The notes: generated by a model from the sequence alone, not told the origin. A stretch of 64,000 nucleotides of DNA from Haloferax marisrubri (GCF_001469875.2 NZ_LOPW02000010.1:257942-321941); one strand, 5' to 3'. Counted from the first letter of the stretch, positions 27,001-36,530 are shown. Translations and numbers: made by a program.

Positions 27001-28727
27001 ACGGGCGCGTTCGAGACGGGTGAACCGTCCGCGTCGGTGAACGATATCGACCCGTTCGCCGATTCGCCGGGCACCGTCCCGTACTCCCCGTCGAGGTCGG
27101 TTCGACCCTGCGTGATGTCGGTGTAGCCGTAGCCGACGACCGTGCTGTCGTTGACGGTCGTCGTCGCCCGAATCTGGATGTTTCTGTCGTGGTAGTCAGC
27201 GAGCGAACGCGGCAGGTCGAACGTCGCCGTCGCCGCGCCGCTCGCGTTCGTCGTGACCGTCTGGTAATCGACGACCGTCCCGTCGACTCCCGAGAGCACG
27301 CGAACGTCCGTATCGCTCACCAGCGTGTCGTTTCGCTCGACCGAGACGGTCGCCGTCACGGTCCCGTTCGGACCGACCTCGCGGGCGGCCGGTTCGACCA
27401 TCACCTCAGCCACCGGCCCGTCAGTCTCCGGCTCGTCTGTCACCGGGTCGTCGTCCACGGTCGTTCGGTTTTCGACTTCGAGCTCGGCGTCCTCAGCGAT
27501 TCGAACGCCGTTCGCGTGGAGCGTGACGTCGTAGTGGACGCGGTACTCCGTCTGGTTCGCCGGCACGTCCCACGACGTCACGAACTGGCCGCTCGCGGTC
27601 GTCGTGAGCGTCTGCGTCTCGACGACTGCGTCGCTCTCGTTTTCGACGCGAAGCGTCAGCTCCTCGTCCGCCAGCGGCTCGCCCGTCTCGGTGAGAACCG
27701 TTCCGGAAATCGACGCGCGCTCGCCCGGTCGAAGCTCCCACCAGTTCGGGATGTTGACGGTGCTGATGTACTCCGCCGAATCGATGGTCGCGCGCTCGGT
27801 GTCGCCGTTCGGCCCGGTCGCGCGAACGACGTAGGGCCCCGTCTGCGTCGTCGTGAGCGTGACCCGAGCGAAACTGTCCGCCCCCGTCGTCACGTTCCGC
27901 TCAGTTACGCTTCCGTTCGGTGCCCGAATCTCGACGTGAACCGGGTCACCGGTCGTGGGTTCCCCGTCCACGCTCGTGTGGACGGCGACGCCCACGGTGC
28001 TGTTCCGCGGTGTCGTCTGCCGGTAGTACTGCGGAACGAGCTGGGCTCGCGCGCCAGCGGTAAAGCTCGCGTAGCCGGAGTAGCCGCTCGCCTCCGACGA
28101 GACGTACACTCGGTAGTCGCCGTCATCGCGGCCGGCGAGGTCGTAGTCGACGACCGCCGTCCCGTTCTCGCCGGTCGTCGCGTTGAACGTGTCCACCCCG
28201 TTCGGCGTCTCGATTTCGACGGTGACCGACGTGTTCGCCGGCGCGTACTCGTCGGTCGTCGTGTTCACCGCGCTCACGCGGATGTCGACGGTTCCGTCGC
28301 TGTCGTACGAGGGTTCGCCGTACTCGTAGGCGACGCTCGCCGCCACGTCGATTTCCGGCTCCGCGTTTTGACTGAACGAACTGAGGAGTTCGTCGGACGA
28401 CTCGGTGTCGCTCGCCGTGACCGTCGAATCGTCCGTGAGTTCGACCCGTTCAGTCTGCTTTTCGATGCCGCCGTCGGTCCGTGCGTAGGTGACGACGAGA
28501 TACTCCCCCCGCGGGAGCGACGACGTGTCCACGTCACCTCCTTCGAAGTGGTAGTCCGCGCCCGACCCCGTGTCGATGAACACCACCTCGAGAACCCCGC
28601 TTTCGTTTACTGGTTGTACTTCTGTGTCCGGTGGCTGCTGAATCTCCTCTGCCGCACTAACCCCAACCAATGCGACCGAGCAGACGAACAGCACTGCCCC
28701 TAGTGTAACTGCTATCCGTGCTCGCAT
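24057..28727 (-). CDS. Giant secreted repeat protein with C-terminal cohesin-like and dockerin domains
   Basis: The ATG at 28727 (MRARIAVTLGAVLFVCSVAL) gives a Sec signal peptide and a 1556-residue protein; an 84-codon upstream extension is rejected. Most of the length is tandem Ig-like/CnaB-type carboxypeptidase-regulatory modules with repeating phrases such as EGHLLNVSV, NGTY(N/D)V, ASGQ, and GRPGVELAG(N/D). Near the end is a cohesin-like domain (NETVTVELVATNVTEGVGAF). Then comes a dockerin with two Ca-binding loops: DINGDGNVTVSDVQAMF and DFSGNGEVNIVDVQRLF. There is no TM or PGF anchor, so attachment may be through cohesin-dockerin pairing. TATAATT near 28753 is its TATA box. Confidence 0.85.
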   Translation of the reverse strand: MRARIAVTLGAVLFVCSVALVGVSAAEEIQQPPDTEVQPVNESGVLEVVFIDTGSGADYHFEGGDVDTSSLPRGEYLVVTYARTDGGIEKQTERVELTDDSTVTASDTESSDELLSSFSQNAEPEIDVAASVAYEYGEPSYDSDGTVDIRVSAVNTTTDEYAPANTSVTVEIETPNGVDTFNATTGENGTAVVDYDLAGRDDGDYRVYVSSEASGYSGYASFTAGARAQLVPQYYRQTTPRNSTVGVAVHTSVDGEPTTGDPVHVEIRAPNGSVTERNVTTGADSFARVTLTTTQTGPYVVRATGPNGDTERATIDSAEYISTVNIPNWWELRPGERASISGTVLTETGEPLADEELTLRVENESDAVVETQTLTTTASGQFVTSWDVPANQTEYRVHYDVTLHANGVRIAEDAELEVENRTTVDDDPVTDEPETDGPVAEVMVEPAAREVGPNGTVTATVSVERNDTLVSDTDVRVLSGVDGTVVDYQTVTTNASGAATATFDLPRSLADYHDRNIQIRATTTVNDSTVVGYGYTDITQGRTDLDGEYGTVPGESANGSISFTDADGSPVSNAPVAYIGARNGLRAGVFATGLVTTNASGQASFTYDVPADAQLSVALAADSRTRDFNYWTSPSLSQYDVNVRVGDRGNGYTEVAPGETVTVNYDVPDETVEGGVLTVYSWDSDAEDRVLTTRTFEPGENATVRIPATTEADSYSAMVQTVTADGRLSSDEGYIDVNQDAEPVRETTSVSGRITTTDGTPLVDDTVAFFDGSLDVPSAAATTNGSGFYNTTQDIAEFDQSVLQNTEYHVAFYQFNGSEAALGDESWPRDGVADIYAVDRINTSQTTTVDAEIPEGHVLNVSVTAENGTAVEGARLRVTHANGSAKAAYGARTNANGLLTISEVSRPGVELTGNVTVEVAPPAGTDTYEETIQRQRVTVTNDTELSFTLAANETGASESNLTGFVEAADGTVPPGEVALNTRLGAPDGDVSSLGASGEYDLTAASGAYQVSFVQPSSQVDGVPDIFPLHRVYADSSTHLGSDELPSASRLNVTVLDRQGEPADDATVVVAYGGNRVFDSVSGETDNSGQFIFGQTKGIEVAGPNAVPNDYGGNVQVQVYGPNKTFVGTRLNVTSDTNLTLRLTDRVNVTGQFVRPDDEPADNRTAVVLGDTNGTSGGGFARTADDGSFGVAVAKNGTYNVKFRQERYAEAGTSFPRDAVPDVYAATSISVGTAPSDVGTVALPEGHLLNVSVVDAGGDPVENARVTVDHRNNGSVGFVSGSTLPNGTMVLDATGRPGVELAGDLRLTVEAPPNATDLEGVETTETLALADDRTVTVQLGDDETDTTPDAVDVRALATPTTASVNETVTVELVATNVTEGVGAFETTLNLTNGTAGTITDVTVLGSPHTANVTYGAENDSVAVDAFGMDTAQNGTVTFARVNVTLTSAGTTELAVSETVLGSEPGTEYDIGSESGATLTAVDLEPVGVSDAAPTDPDGDGTFEDINGDGNVTVSDVQAMFANRNSPAITDNADEFDFSGNGEVNIVDVQRLFVEIRD

Positions 28728-29076
28728 CAGTCGCAAGTGTTTATTGAAATAGTATAATTGTACCGTACGCTGGAAACAATTGACTGGGCCGCGACGTCGG
28801 TGAGTCTCGCGACTCCCGACCGAACCACCGCGAGAACGCCTTCGGGACCTCACAAGCGCAGAATGGATGGATATAATAACTCTAACTTTGTTACACCAGC
28901 TGTGAGCATGGCTTCCAATCCTGTCTCTCGGCGACTCGTCGATGGAGACCGTCCTCTCGACTGTCACTCGGAGAAACAATTATTGGCTGTTACATGGACT
29001 TCCAACCGAATGAGTGCCTTCAGTACTCCGTGAACGTGCGGATTCGTAGGTGCTGACAAGGAACGTTCCATACAAC
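28728..29076. promoter_or_regulatory. Promoter region between the giant gene and the small paralogue
   Basis: No gene is supported. AGTATAATTG at 28751-28760 lies about 25-30 bp before the reverse-strand start and fits a TATA box. The rest, including ATATAATAACTCTAAC near 28870, is AT-rich and may hold the opposite promoter. No clear operator is visible. Confidence 0.45.
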
Positions 29077-29328
29077 ATGGTGGCTACACACTACGAAGTG
29101 GGTGAAACAGTACCAGTAGACATCTGCTCGGTCCCCGCCGAGGAGGAAGAAATCACGTTCGCCGTCCCCGTCGACGTCTACGACGGGTACGGGAGCGCCA
29201 AGCACGTCTATCCGACAGAGCAAGTCGAACGCATCTGGGACCTGTTCGTCACGAACGGTGAAACCGACGAGGTGGTGGTCGCAGACGAAGTTCGGCTCTA
29301 CACGATTCCACACGACGCGCTCCGCTGA
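29077..29328 (+). CDS. Small paralogous protein, copy 1
   Basis: This 83-residue protein is one of two relatives 500 bp apart. It matches copy 2 from the start (MVATHYEVGETVP versus MAKERYDAGETVP) through EITFAVPVDVYDGYGSAKHV to VRLYTIPHDALR. The conserved features are the phrases GYGSAKH(V/I)YP and ADEV(R/Q)LYT(I/M)PH. I chose the ATG at 29077 because homology to the paralogue begins there; an in-frame start 27 bp upstream adds unshared residues. Function unknown. No TM helix or signal peptide. Confidence 0.7.
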   Translation: MVATHYEVGETVPVDICSVPAEEEEITFAVPVDVYDGYGSAKHVYPTEQVERIWDLFVTNGETDEVVVADEVRLYTIPHDALR

Positions 29329-29828
29329 GCGGGTCGTGGTCGCACGCTCGTTCGCCGCCGCGTCGTGCTCGACCCGCGAGCGCGAGCCACATTCGACGGC
29401 CGAACACAGGGTCGAAGTATCCGAGAGCTGACGATGGACCGAACGGTCCGAAACCCGCAGACGTACCATCGGTTCGACCAGACAAACCAGCGACAGCTAT
29501 GCGCGCCCACGCGACGACGAACGTATCGAGTCGGACTGGTCGTGGAGGCGGCCGACACCGAGCAGTTCGCGTACAGGCGACTCGCACGGCGCGCCAAGTG
29601 ATCGTAGACAGAACTCGGGGACTGTGCTCCGATTGTGGCGCGGCGAGCCGACAGTCGGGAACAAACCCAAATCAAACGTATCAATTCATCAGTTAGTCCT
29701 GCGAGTTGAGTAATCATTATCACGGTGCTCGTTGGACATATGGCTGAAACTTGAGCAGTACGACTCCGGAGTATGGGTAGGGAGCGGTACTGCTTACAGT
29801 AATGAAAAATTGTGTGGGTTGTCAACGC
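29329..29828. promoter_or_regulatory. Intergenic region between paralogues with nested palindromes
   Basis: I see no supported gene in 500 bp. At 29754-29794 an 8-bp inverted repeat, AGCAGTAC (29754-29761) and GTACTGCT (29787-29794), encloses a second perfect palindrome ACTCCGGAGT (29763-29772). The structure ends 34 bp before the chosen start of copy 2, a good position for an operator or RNA structure. Confidence 0.5.
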
Positions 29829-30119
29829 ATGGCCAAAGAGAGATACGATGCAGGGGAAACCGTTCCGTCGACCATCTGTACAGTCACCGACGACGACGAG
29901 GGGCTGACGTTCGGGGCGACAGTCGACGTCGACGAGGGAGAGATTGCGTTCGCCGTTCCGGTCGAGGTTTACCACGGCTACGGGAGCGCGAAGCACATCT
30001 ATCCGCTCGAACAGGTCGAAGACGTCTCGGACCTGTTCGCGACGAAGAGCCACTTCGAGGAGGTGTCCATCGCGGAGAGCGTGCAGTTGTACACGATGCC
30101 GCACGAGTCGCTCCGCTGA
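29829..30119 (+). CDS. Small paralogous protein, copy 2
   Basis: The protein has 96 residues from the ATG at 29829, chosen because homology with copy 1 starts there. An in-frame ATG 27 bp upstream (MKNCVGCQR) would add a CxxC motif absent in copy 1 and cannot be excluded. Compared with copy 1 it has a 13-residue insertion (GATVDVDEGEIAF) after the first strand. The shared core is EIAFAVPVEVYHGYGSAKHI and ESVQLYTMPHESLR. It probably arose by local duplication and has diverged. Function unknown. Confidence 0.7.
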   Translation: MAKERYDAGETVPSTICTVTDDDEGLTFGATVDVDEGEIAFAVPVEVYHGYGSAKHIYPLEQVEDVSDLFATKSHFEEVSIAESVQLYTMPHESLR

Positions 30120-30296
30120 CTGCGCGGCGCGCGAGTCGGCTCCCGCGCCGATTGTGGCCCGCCTCGTTCGGACCCGTTCGCTCACCTCCTCGGCGCGATA
30201 TTCCGGTACTGAGTCACCGAGTTTCACATGATTATTTCTGGGTGTGTCTCTGTCGGAGCGAAGAGTCTACTTACCTGACCGTACCCATCACGAGCA

Positions 30297-32552
30297 ATGA
30301 CGCTCGAAGACGACGCCCGGGACTACCATCGACGGCCGCCCGCGGGGAAAGTGGAGATAGCGACGACGAAGCCGACGAACACACAGCGCGACCTGAGCCT
30401 GGCGTACTCGCCCGGCGTGGCCGCGCCGTGTCTCGATATCGCCGACGACGAGACGGCGGCCTACGAGTACACGGCGAAGGGCAACCTCGTCGGCGTCGTC
30501 TCGAACGGCTCCGCGGTGCTCGGCCTCGGCGATATCGGCGCGCAGGCGTCGAAGCCGGTGATGGAGGGCAAGGGCGTGCTGTTCAAGCGCTTCGCCGACA
30601 TCGACGTGTTCGACGTCGAGTTCGACCACGACGACCCCCAAGCGTTCGTGGAGTCGGTCGCCGCGATGGAGCCGACGTTCGGCGGCATCAACTTAGAGGA
30701 CATCCGCGCGCCCGAGTGCTTCGAAATCGAGGAGTCCCTGCGCGAGCGGATGGACATCCCCGTGTTCCACGACGACCAGCACGGCACGGCCATCATCTCC
30801 GGGGCGGCGCTTTTGAACGCCGCCGACATCGCCGACAAGGAACTGTCGTCGCTGAACGTCACCTTCTCGGGAGCGGGCGCGGCCGCGACCGCGACGGCGC
30901 GGTTCTACGTCTCGCTCGGCATCCCCCACGAGAACATCACGCTGTGCGACATCGACGGCGTCCTCTCGGAGTCGCGGGCCGAGGCTGGCGAACTCGACGA
31001 GTACGCCGAGCCGTTCGCCCGCGGCGTCGACGACGGCGACCTCGAAGACGCAATCGAGGGCGCGGACGTGCTCGTCGGCCTCTCGGTCGGCGATATCGTC
31101 AGTCAGGAGATGGTGCGGTCGATGGCCGACAACCCCATCATCTTCGCGATGGCGAACCCCGACCCGGAGATTTCCTACGAGGACGCGAAAGAGGCCCGCG
31201 AGGACACCGTTATCATGGCGACCGGACGGTCGGACTACCCGAACCAAGTCAACAACGTCCTCGGGTTCCCGTTCATCTTCCGCGGCGCGCTCGACGTTCG
31301 CGCGACCGAAATCAACGAGGAGATGAAGCGCGCGGCCGCGGAAGCGCTGGCGAACCTCGCCCGACAGGACGTGCCCGACGCGGTCGTCAAGGCCTACGGC
31401 GACGGCCCGCTCCAGTTCGGCCCCGACTACCTCATCCCCAAGCCGCTCGACCAGCGCGTCCTCTACGAGGTGACGCCCGCCGTCGCCGAGGCGGCCATGG
31501 AGAGCGGCGCGGCCCGCCGCGAGCGCGACCTCGACGACTACCGCGAGGAGTTGGAAGCCCGCCTCGGGAAGTCCCGCGAGATGATGCGCGTCGTCCTCAA
31601 CAAGGCGGCGTCGAACCCCAAGCGCGTCGTCCTCGCCGAAGGGGAAGACGAGAAGATGATTCGCGCCGCGAGCCAGTTGGTCGAAGAGGGCATCGCCGAA
31701 CCCATCCTCGTCGGCCGGACGAAAGAGATTCTCCGGACCGCCGAGGACCTCGGCCTCGACTTCGACCCGACTATCGCCGACCCCGAAAGCGGCCAGTGGA
31801 ACCACTACGTGGACCACCTCTACGAGCGCCGCCAGCGCAAGGGCCTCACCCGGACGGAGGCGGCCGAACTCGTGCGGAGCGACTCGAACTACTTCGCCAG
31901 CGTCATGGTCGCTATGGACGACGCGGACGCGATGCTGACCGGGTTGACCCACCACTACCCCTCGGCGCTCCGCCCGCCGCTGCAGATTATCGGCACGGCC
32001 GACGACGCCGACTACGCCGCCGGCGTCTACATGCTGACGTTCCGGAACCGCGTCATCTTCTGTGCCGACGCGACGGTCAACCTCGACCCCGACGAGAACG
32101 TGCTCGCCGAGGTGACGAAACACACCGCCGAACTCGCCCGGCGCTTCAACGTCGACCCGCGCGCGGCGCTGCTTTCGTACTCCGACTTCGGGAGCGTCAC
32201 GAACGAGGGGACGCGCAAGCCTCGCGACGCGGTCGAACAACTGCACGCCGACCCCGACGTTGACTTCCCGGTCGACGGCGAGATGCAGGCCGACACCGCC
32301 CTCGTCGAGGAGATGCTGACCGACACCTACGACTTCGCGGACCTCGACGACCCCGCGAACGTCCTCGTCTTCCCGAACCTCGAAGCGGGTAACATCGGCT
32401 ACAAACTGCTCCAGCGCCTCGGCGGCGCGGAGGCCATCGGCCCGATGCTCGTCGGCATGGACAAACCCGTCCACGTCCTCCAGCGCGGCGACGAAGTGAA
32501 AGACATCGTAAACTTGGCCGGTGTCGCCGTGGTGGACGCCCAAGAGGAGTAA
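30297..32552 (+). CDS. maeB: NADP-dependent malic enzyme with phosphotransacetylase-like C-terminal domain (MaeB-type)
   Basis: It oxidatively decarboxylates malate to pyruvate and CO2, supplying pyruvate and NADPH during gluconeogenic or organic-acid growth. The 751-residue length matches MaeB fusions. Malic domain (~1-160): [38 protein letters not shown](P) domain (~160-410): [17 protein letters not shown]-like regulatory domain (~420-750): [48 protein letters not shown]. The PTA part normally binds acetyl-CoA as an effector rather than catalysing transfer. A single gene with no close operon partner. Confidence 0.93.
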   Translation: MTLEDDARDYHRRPPAGKVEIATTKPTNTQRDLSLAYSPGVAAPCLDIADDETAAYEYTAKGNLVGVVSNGSAVLGLGDIGAQASKPVMEGKGVLFKRFADIDVFDVEFDHDDPQAFVESVAAMEPTFGGINLEDIRAPECFEIEESLRERMDIPVFHDDQHGTAIISGAALLNAADIADKELSSLNVTFSGAGAAATATARFYVSLGIPHENITLCDIDGVLSESRAEAGELDEYAEPFARGVDDGDLEDAIEGADVLVGLSVGDIVSQEMVRSMADNPIIFAMANPDPEISYEDAKEAREDTVIMATGRSDYPNQVNNVLGFPFIFRGALDVRATEINEEMKRAAAEALANLARQDVPDAVVKAYGDGPLQFGPDYLIPKPLDQRVLYEVTPAVAEAAMESGAARRERDLDDYREELEARLGKSREMMRVVLNKAASNPKRVVLAEGEDEKMIRAASQLVEEGIAEPILVGRTKEILRTAEDLGLDFDPTIADPESGQWNHYVDHLYERRQRKGLTRTEAAELVRSDSNYFASVMVAMDDADAMLTGLTHHYPSALRPPLQIIGTADDADYAAGVYMLTFRNRVIFCADATVNLDPDENVLAEVTKHTAELARRFNVDPRAALLSYSDFGSVTNEGTRKPRDAVEQLHADPDVDFPVDGEMQADTALVEEMLTDTYDFADLDDPANVLVFPNLEAGNIGYKLLQRLGGAEAIGPMLVGMDKPVHVLQRGDEVKDIVNLAGVAVVDAQEE

Positions 32553-32649
32553 CGAACCCCCAGTAGCGGCGGGCCGCCTCGGTTGGCCGCGGGGGTCTCC
32601 CCGTCGTGTCAGCACGAGAAATTAAATACGTTCGGCCGAGTCAGGAAGT

Positions 32650-32847
32650 ATGGTCGAGTTGGGTACACACACGTCGGCGTCGGAGCGCCGGTTCGCACTC
32701 GGGTGGGTCGGGATGGCCATCGTGATGTCGCTCGCGGTGGCGGCCATCGACTTCCTCGAACTGCCGTTGCAGACGGTGTACGTGTTCGCGGCGGGCGTGA
32801 CGCTTCGGGAAGCTATCGGGTTGGCGGTCTGGGCGCTTCGGCGCTGA
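32650..32847 (+). CDS. Small membrane protein, 65 residues
   Basis: Two hydrophobic segments follow a short hydrophilic start: ALGWVGMAIVMSLAVAAIDF and LPLQTVYVFAAGVTLREAIG, ending WALRR. A TATA-like AAATTAAATACG lies about 30 bp before the ATG, which supports it as a real leaderless gene. The family is unrecognised. Confidence 0.55.
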   Translation: MVELGTHTSASERRFALGWVGMAIVMSLAVAAIDFLELPLQTVYVFAAGVTLREAIGLAVWALRR

Positions 32848-32925
32848 CGGCGGGGACGCGGTCGACTTCTCACCTCGCGGCGACCACCCTCGTCGCTTTT
32901 GTGAGTTCGCTGAGAATATCGAACC

Positions 32926-33828
32926 ATGTTCGACCGACTCCTCTTGCCGACCGACGGGAGCGAGGGCGCGGACGCCGTCCTCGACCACGTCGTCGACATG
33001 GCCGCTGCCCACGACGCGACCCTCCACCTGCTGCACGTCGCCCCGCCGGAGCCCGAGCGCCGCCCGAACCTGCGCGACGAGGGCGACGACCGCGACGGCG
33101 ACGACCCCGCCGAGCCCCGCCGAACCGACGGTGAGCGATTCGTGAGCGACGCCGCGGCCCGCGCGTCGCAGTCCGACGTGGCGGTCGTGACGAACATCGA
33201 GCGCGGCGAACCGTACCGGGTCATCACCGAGTACGCGAACGCGCGGGACGCCGACCTCGTCGTCATGCCGACCCACGGGCGGACGGGGCTGAGCCGACTC
33301 CTCCTCGGAAGTACGACGGAGCGCGTCGTCCGGCAGTCGGACGTGCCCGTGCTCACCGTCCGGCCGGACGCGGCGACCGACCTCGCGTACCCCTACGCCG
33401 ACGTGCTGACGCCCACCGACGGGAGCGCCTGCGCGACTGCGGCGGTCACGTTCGGCAGCGAGTTGGCGGCCGCGACCGACGCCGCGCTTCACGCGATTTC
33501 GGTCGTCAACGTCGCGGCCTTCGGCGCGGACATCCGCGGCCCGCTTCTCATCGACGAACTCGAAGAGCGGGCGAGCGACGCGGTCGAAGCGGCGGGCGAC
33601 GTGGCGGCCGCCGCGGGCGTCGAGACGGTCCGCGAGTCCGTCGGCCGCGACGTGTCGATTCACCACGGCATCCTCGCGTACATCGACGAACACGACGTGG
33701 ACCTCGTGGTGATGGGCACTCACGGCCACACCGGCTTCGACCGCTACATGCTCGGGAGCGTCGCCGAGAAACTGGTTCGCACCTCGCCGGTGCCGGTGAT
33801 GACGGTCAGAGAGCCGCGAGACGAGTAG
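32926..33828 (+). CDS. Universal stress protein with two UspA domains
   Basis: The 300-residue protein has tandem UspA domains of about 150 residues. Domain 1 begins MFDRLLLPTDGSEGADAVLD and contains the ATP-loop variant PTHGRTGLSRLLLGSTTERV. Domain 2 begins DVLTPTDGSACATAAVTFGS and contains GTHGHTGFDRYMLGSVAEK. Both G-x-x-G-x9-G-S/T nucleotide motifs are intact, so ATP binding is likely. An acidic Asp/Arg-rich loop interrupts domain 1 (~40-65). It is probably a cytosolic stress-response or signalling protein. Single gene. Confidence 0.9.
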   Translation: MFDRLLLPTDGSEGADAVLDHVVDMAAAHDATLHLLHVAPPEPERRPNLRDEGDDRDGDDPAEPRRTDGERFVSDAAARASQSDVAVVTNIERGEPYRVITEYANARDADLVVMPTHGRTGLSRLLLGSTTERVVRQSDVPVLTVRPDAATDLAYPYADVLTPTDGSACATAAVTFGSELAAATDAALHAISVVNVAAFGADIRGPLLIDELEERASDAVEAAGDVAAAAGVETVRESVGRDVSIHHGILAYIDEHDVDLVVMGTHGHTGFDRYMLGSVAEKLVRTSPVPVMTVREPRDE

Positions 33829-33874
33829 GTCGGCGGCGCAAGTGTCGGCCAACGGGGGCGGCGGCCGCCGCCCG

Positions 33875-34909
33875 TCAGTTTCGGATGAGGTTCGTGACAC
33901 CCGCGGTCTCGGCGATAATCCACCCGACGAAGACGAGGTAGGCCGCGCCGAGCGCGTAGCACTCCAGCCGCGAGAGCGACAGGTCCGTCCGGAGCAAGCC
34001 GAACAGCAAGACGGTCGCGAGCGTCAACACGCCCAGCATGGGGACGGCGACGGCGAAGTCGACCGGGACGCTCCCGACGATGAGGACGCCCACGGGGATG
34101 GCGACGAGCAGGTCGAACGTGTTCGACCCGAGGACGTTGCCGAGGCTCGTCGCACTGTTGCCGTCGGCGGCCGAGCGGACGCTGACGAGCGTGTCAGGAA
34201 GGCTCGTCGCGGCGGCGACGACGGTGACGCCGGCGAGGAACGTCGGAACGCCGAAGGTCGCGCTGAGCGACTCGACGCTCCCGACCAGTTGGTGGACGCC
34301 GACGAGGATGACGAGGAGGCCGCCGAGGAGGCGCGCCCACTCGCGGCCGATGCCGTCGCCGACGCCCGCGTCCTCGCTTTCGTACTCCGAGACGTCCTGC
34401 CATTGGATGAATAGGTAGAGACCGTAGAGGAGGAGTGGAATGAGCGCCACCGGGCGGGTGAGTTGTCCCGTCAGCGCCGGGCCGTCGGGGATGGGGAAGT
34501 AGATGACCGCCAGCGAGAAGGTGACGACGAGCGTGGCGACGGCGACCATGTAGAACTGGGCTTCCTTGTAGACGACGAGCCGGCTGGTTTCGAGGTCGCC
34601 GTCGGTGGCGAGTCCCGACAGCGCCGGAATCACGAGGATGTTGAAGATGGCCGAGCCGACGATTGCGCCGACGCCCATGTCGAAGACGCCCGCGGCGGCG
34701 GCGACGGCGACGCTGGCGAACTCGGGAAAGCTCGACCCGAGGGCGACGATGATAGAGCCCTGCACGACCGCGGGGAGGCCGTAGTACGCCGCGAGGTGGT
34801 CGGCCGACGCTTCGAGCCAGTCGCTGCCGACCCAGATGAGGCCGGTCATCAGGAGAATCACGACGACGTTCGCGAGCGGCGACGACGGGACGAGACTGCC
34901 GAGGACCAT
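33875..34909 (-). CDS. CaCA-family sodium/calcium exchanger-like antiporter (YrbG type)
   Basis: This membrane antiporter (10-11 TM) probably exchanges Ca2+ or another cation for Na+/H+. The 344-residue protein has the two alpha repeats of the family: GSSFPEFASVAVAA with GSAIFNILVIPALSG in the first half, and TSLPDTLVSVRSAA with GSNTFDLLVAIPVG in the second. A cytosolic loop separates them (QWQDVSEYESEDAG). Repeat 2 has P-D-T instead of the usual P-E-x. The ATG at 34909 is chosen over a GTG 14 codons earlier, because the hydrophobic protein starts there. It lies downstream of thiC, same strand. Confidence 0.88.
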   Translation of the reverse strand: MVLGSLVPSSPLANVVVILLMTGLIWVGSDWLEASADHLAAYYGLPAVVQGSIIVALGSSFPEFASVAVAAAAGVFDMGVGAIVGSAIFNILVIPALSGLATDGDLETSRLVVYKEAQFYMVAVATLVVTFSLAVIYFPIPDGPALTGQLTRPVALIPLLLYGLYLFIQWQDVSEYESEDAGVGDGIGREWARLLGGLLVILVGVHQLVGSVESLSATFGVPTFLAGVTVVAAATSLPDTLVSVRSAADGNSATSLGNVLGSNTFDLLVAIPVGVLIVGSVPVDFAVAVPMLGVLTLATVLLFGLLRTDLSLSRLECYALGAAYLVFVGWIIAETAGVTNLIRN

Positions 34910-34999
34910 TGGAAGCCCGTTCAGCGACGCGGAAAAAGAAGCCACCGACACGGGGTGGTCGCGCGCGGTTTCGGTCGGTGGCCCGTTCGTCGCCGGTCG

Positions 35000-36448
35000 T
35001 CAGTCGTCGCCGTGGGCCGATTCGGGCGTGAACGTGACGCCGCCGATTTCGATTTCGTCGGGGACGCGGTCGGTGTCGTGCGCGCCGACCGGGGGAAGGT
35101 TCGCGTCGGCCGCGGGCGACGCGTCGAGGTCGGTCGCGGACGCGATTGTCTCCATCTCGCCGTCGGCCTCGCGGGCGTCCTGGTCGATGCGCATCGAACA
35201 GAACTCGACGCCGCACATCGAGCAGAAGCGCGCCTCCTTGTAGTTGTCGCCGGGGAGCGTCTGGTCGTGGTACGACCGTGCCCGCTCGGGGTCGAGCGCG
35301 AGGTCGAACTGCCGCGTCCAGTCGAACTCGTAGCGGGCCTCCGAGAGCGCGTCGTCCCAGTCGCGCGCGCCGGGAAGGTCGTTCGCAACGTCGGCCGCGT
35401 GGGCGGCGATTCGGTAGGCTGCGAGCCCCTCGCGCACGTCTTCGCGGTCGGGGAGGCCGAGGTGTTCTTTCGGCGTGACGTAACACAGCATCGCCGCGCC
35501 GGCGCGGCCCGCCTCGGTCGCGCCGATGGCGCTCGTGATGTGGTCGTAGCCCGGAGCCACGTCGGTGACGAGCGGCCCGAGGACGTAGAATGGCGCGCCG
35601 TCGCAGACGTCCTGTTGGCGCTCGACGTTGTCGGCGATTTGGTCCATCGGCACGTGACCGGGGCCTTCGACCATCACCTGCACGCCGTAGTCCCACGCGG
35701 TCTGCGTGAGTTCGCCCAGCGTGTCGAGTTCGGCGAACTGCGCGTCGTCGCCGGCGTCGGCCAGACAGCCGGGGCGGAGGCCGTCGCCGAGCGAGAACGT
35801 CACGTCGTGTTCGGCGAAGATGTCGCAGATGTCCTCGAACGCGACGTACAGGGGGTTCTGCTCGCCGTTTTCTTCCATCCACTGGGCGAGAATGGAGCCG
35901 CCGCGGGAGACGATGCCCGTCTTCCGGCCGTCGGTGAGCGGGAGGTGCTCCATCAGCACGCCCGCGTGAATCGTCATGTAGTCGACGCCCTGCTCGGCCT
36001 GTTTCTCGATGATGTCGAGGAGCAGGTCACGGGTGATGTCTTCGGGGCTGTCGACGCGCTTGACCGCCTCGTAGATGGGGACGGTGCCGATGGGGACCGG
36101 CGAGTACGCGACGTTCGCCTCGCGAATCTCGTCGAGGTTCGGCCCCGTCGAGAGGTCCATCACCGTGTCCGCGCCGTAGTGGACCGCGGTGTGGAGTTTC
36201 TCCAACTCCTCGGTGAGGTCGCTCGTCGTCTCGCTGTTGCCGATGTTCGCGTTGACCTTCGTGGCGAACTCGCGGCCGATAATCATCGGGTCGAGCGAGT
36301 CGTGGTTGCGGTTCGCGGGGACGACCGCCTGCCCCTCGGCGACCTGCGTTCTGACGAACTCGGGGTCGCGGTGCTCGCGCTCTGCGACGCGTTCCATCGC
36401 CGGGGTGACGCGTCCCTCCCGGGCGTGCTGGAGTTGCGTTGACGCCAT
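35000..36448 (-). CDS. thiC: Phosphomethylpyrimidine synthase ThiC
   Basis: ThiC is the radical SAM enzyme that rearranges AIR to HMP-phosphate in thiamine biosynthesis. The C-terminal cluster [12 protein letters not shown] supplies Cys-x2-Cys-x4-Cys for the [4Fe-4S] centre. Also visible: [86 protein letters not shown] and [20 protein letters not shown]. The 482-residue length suits the short archaeal form. The small EamA transporter gene lies upstream on the same strand. An operator-like palindrome sits just before the ATG; no thi-box riboswitch was recognised. Confidence 0.95.
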   Translation of the reverse strand: MASTQLQHAREGRVTPAMERVAEREHRDPEFVRTQVAEGQAVVPANRNHDSLDPMIIGREFATKVNANIGNSETTSDLTEELEKLHTAVHYGADTVMDLSTGPNLDEIREANVAYSPVPIGTVPIYEAVKRVDSPEDITRDLLLDIIEKQAEQGVDYMTIHAGVLMEHLPLTDGRKTGIVSRGGSILAQWMEENGEQNPLYVAFEDICDIFAEHDVTFSLGDGLRPGCLADAGDDAQFAELDTLGELTQTAWDYGVQVMVEGPGHVPMDQIADNVERQQDVCDGAPFYVLGPLVTDVAPGYDHITSAIGATEAGRAGAAMLCYVTPKEHLGLPDREDVREGLAAYRIAAHAADVANDLPGARDWDDALSEARYEFDWTRQFDLALDPERARSYHDQTLPGDNYKEARFCSMCGVEFCSMRIDQDAREADGEMETIASATDLDASPAADANLPPVGAHDTDRVPDEIEIGGVTFTPESAHGDD

Positions 36449-36455
36449 GTATTAC

Positions 36456-36471
36456 CTAGTGATACAACTAG
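36456..36471 (-). promoter_or_regulatory. Palindrome CTAGT-N6-ACTAG before thiC, likely thiamine-repressor operator
   Basis: Arms CTAGT and ACTAG flank GATACA, 8-23 bp upstream of the thiC ATG and just downstream of a TATA-like TTATTATC (reverse strand, 36472-36479). A factor here would block a near-leaderless transcript. ThiR-type regulators control thiamine genes in haloarchaea; a direct match to their site is not known to me. Confidence 0.5.
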
Positions 36472-36530
36472 ATAATAACAGTTGTGACAGCCGCGAGTCA
36501 CACGACTCTACCGAGAGAGCGTCCGCCGAC

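Noticed and set aside
29365..29696. Two overlapping forward frames between the small paralogues
   Set aside because: Arg-rich content and no promoter or conserved motif; reads as non-coding.
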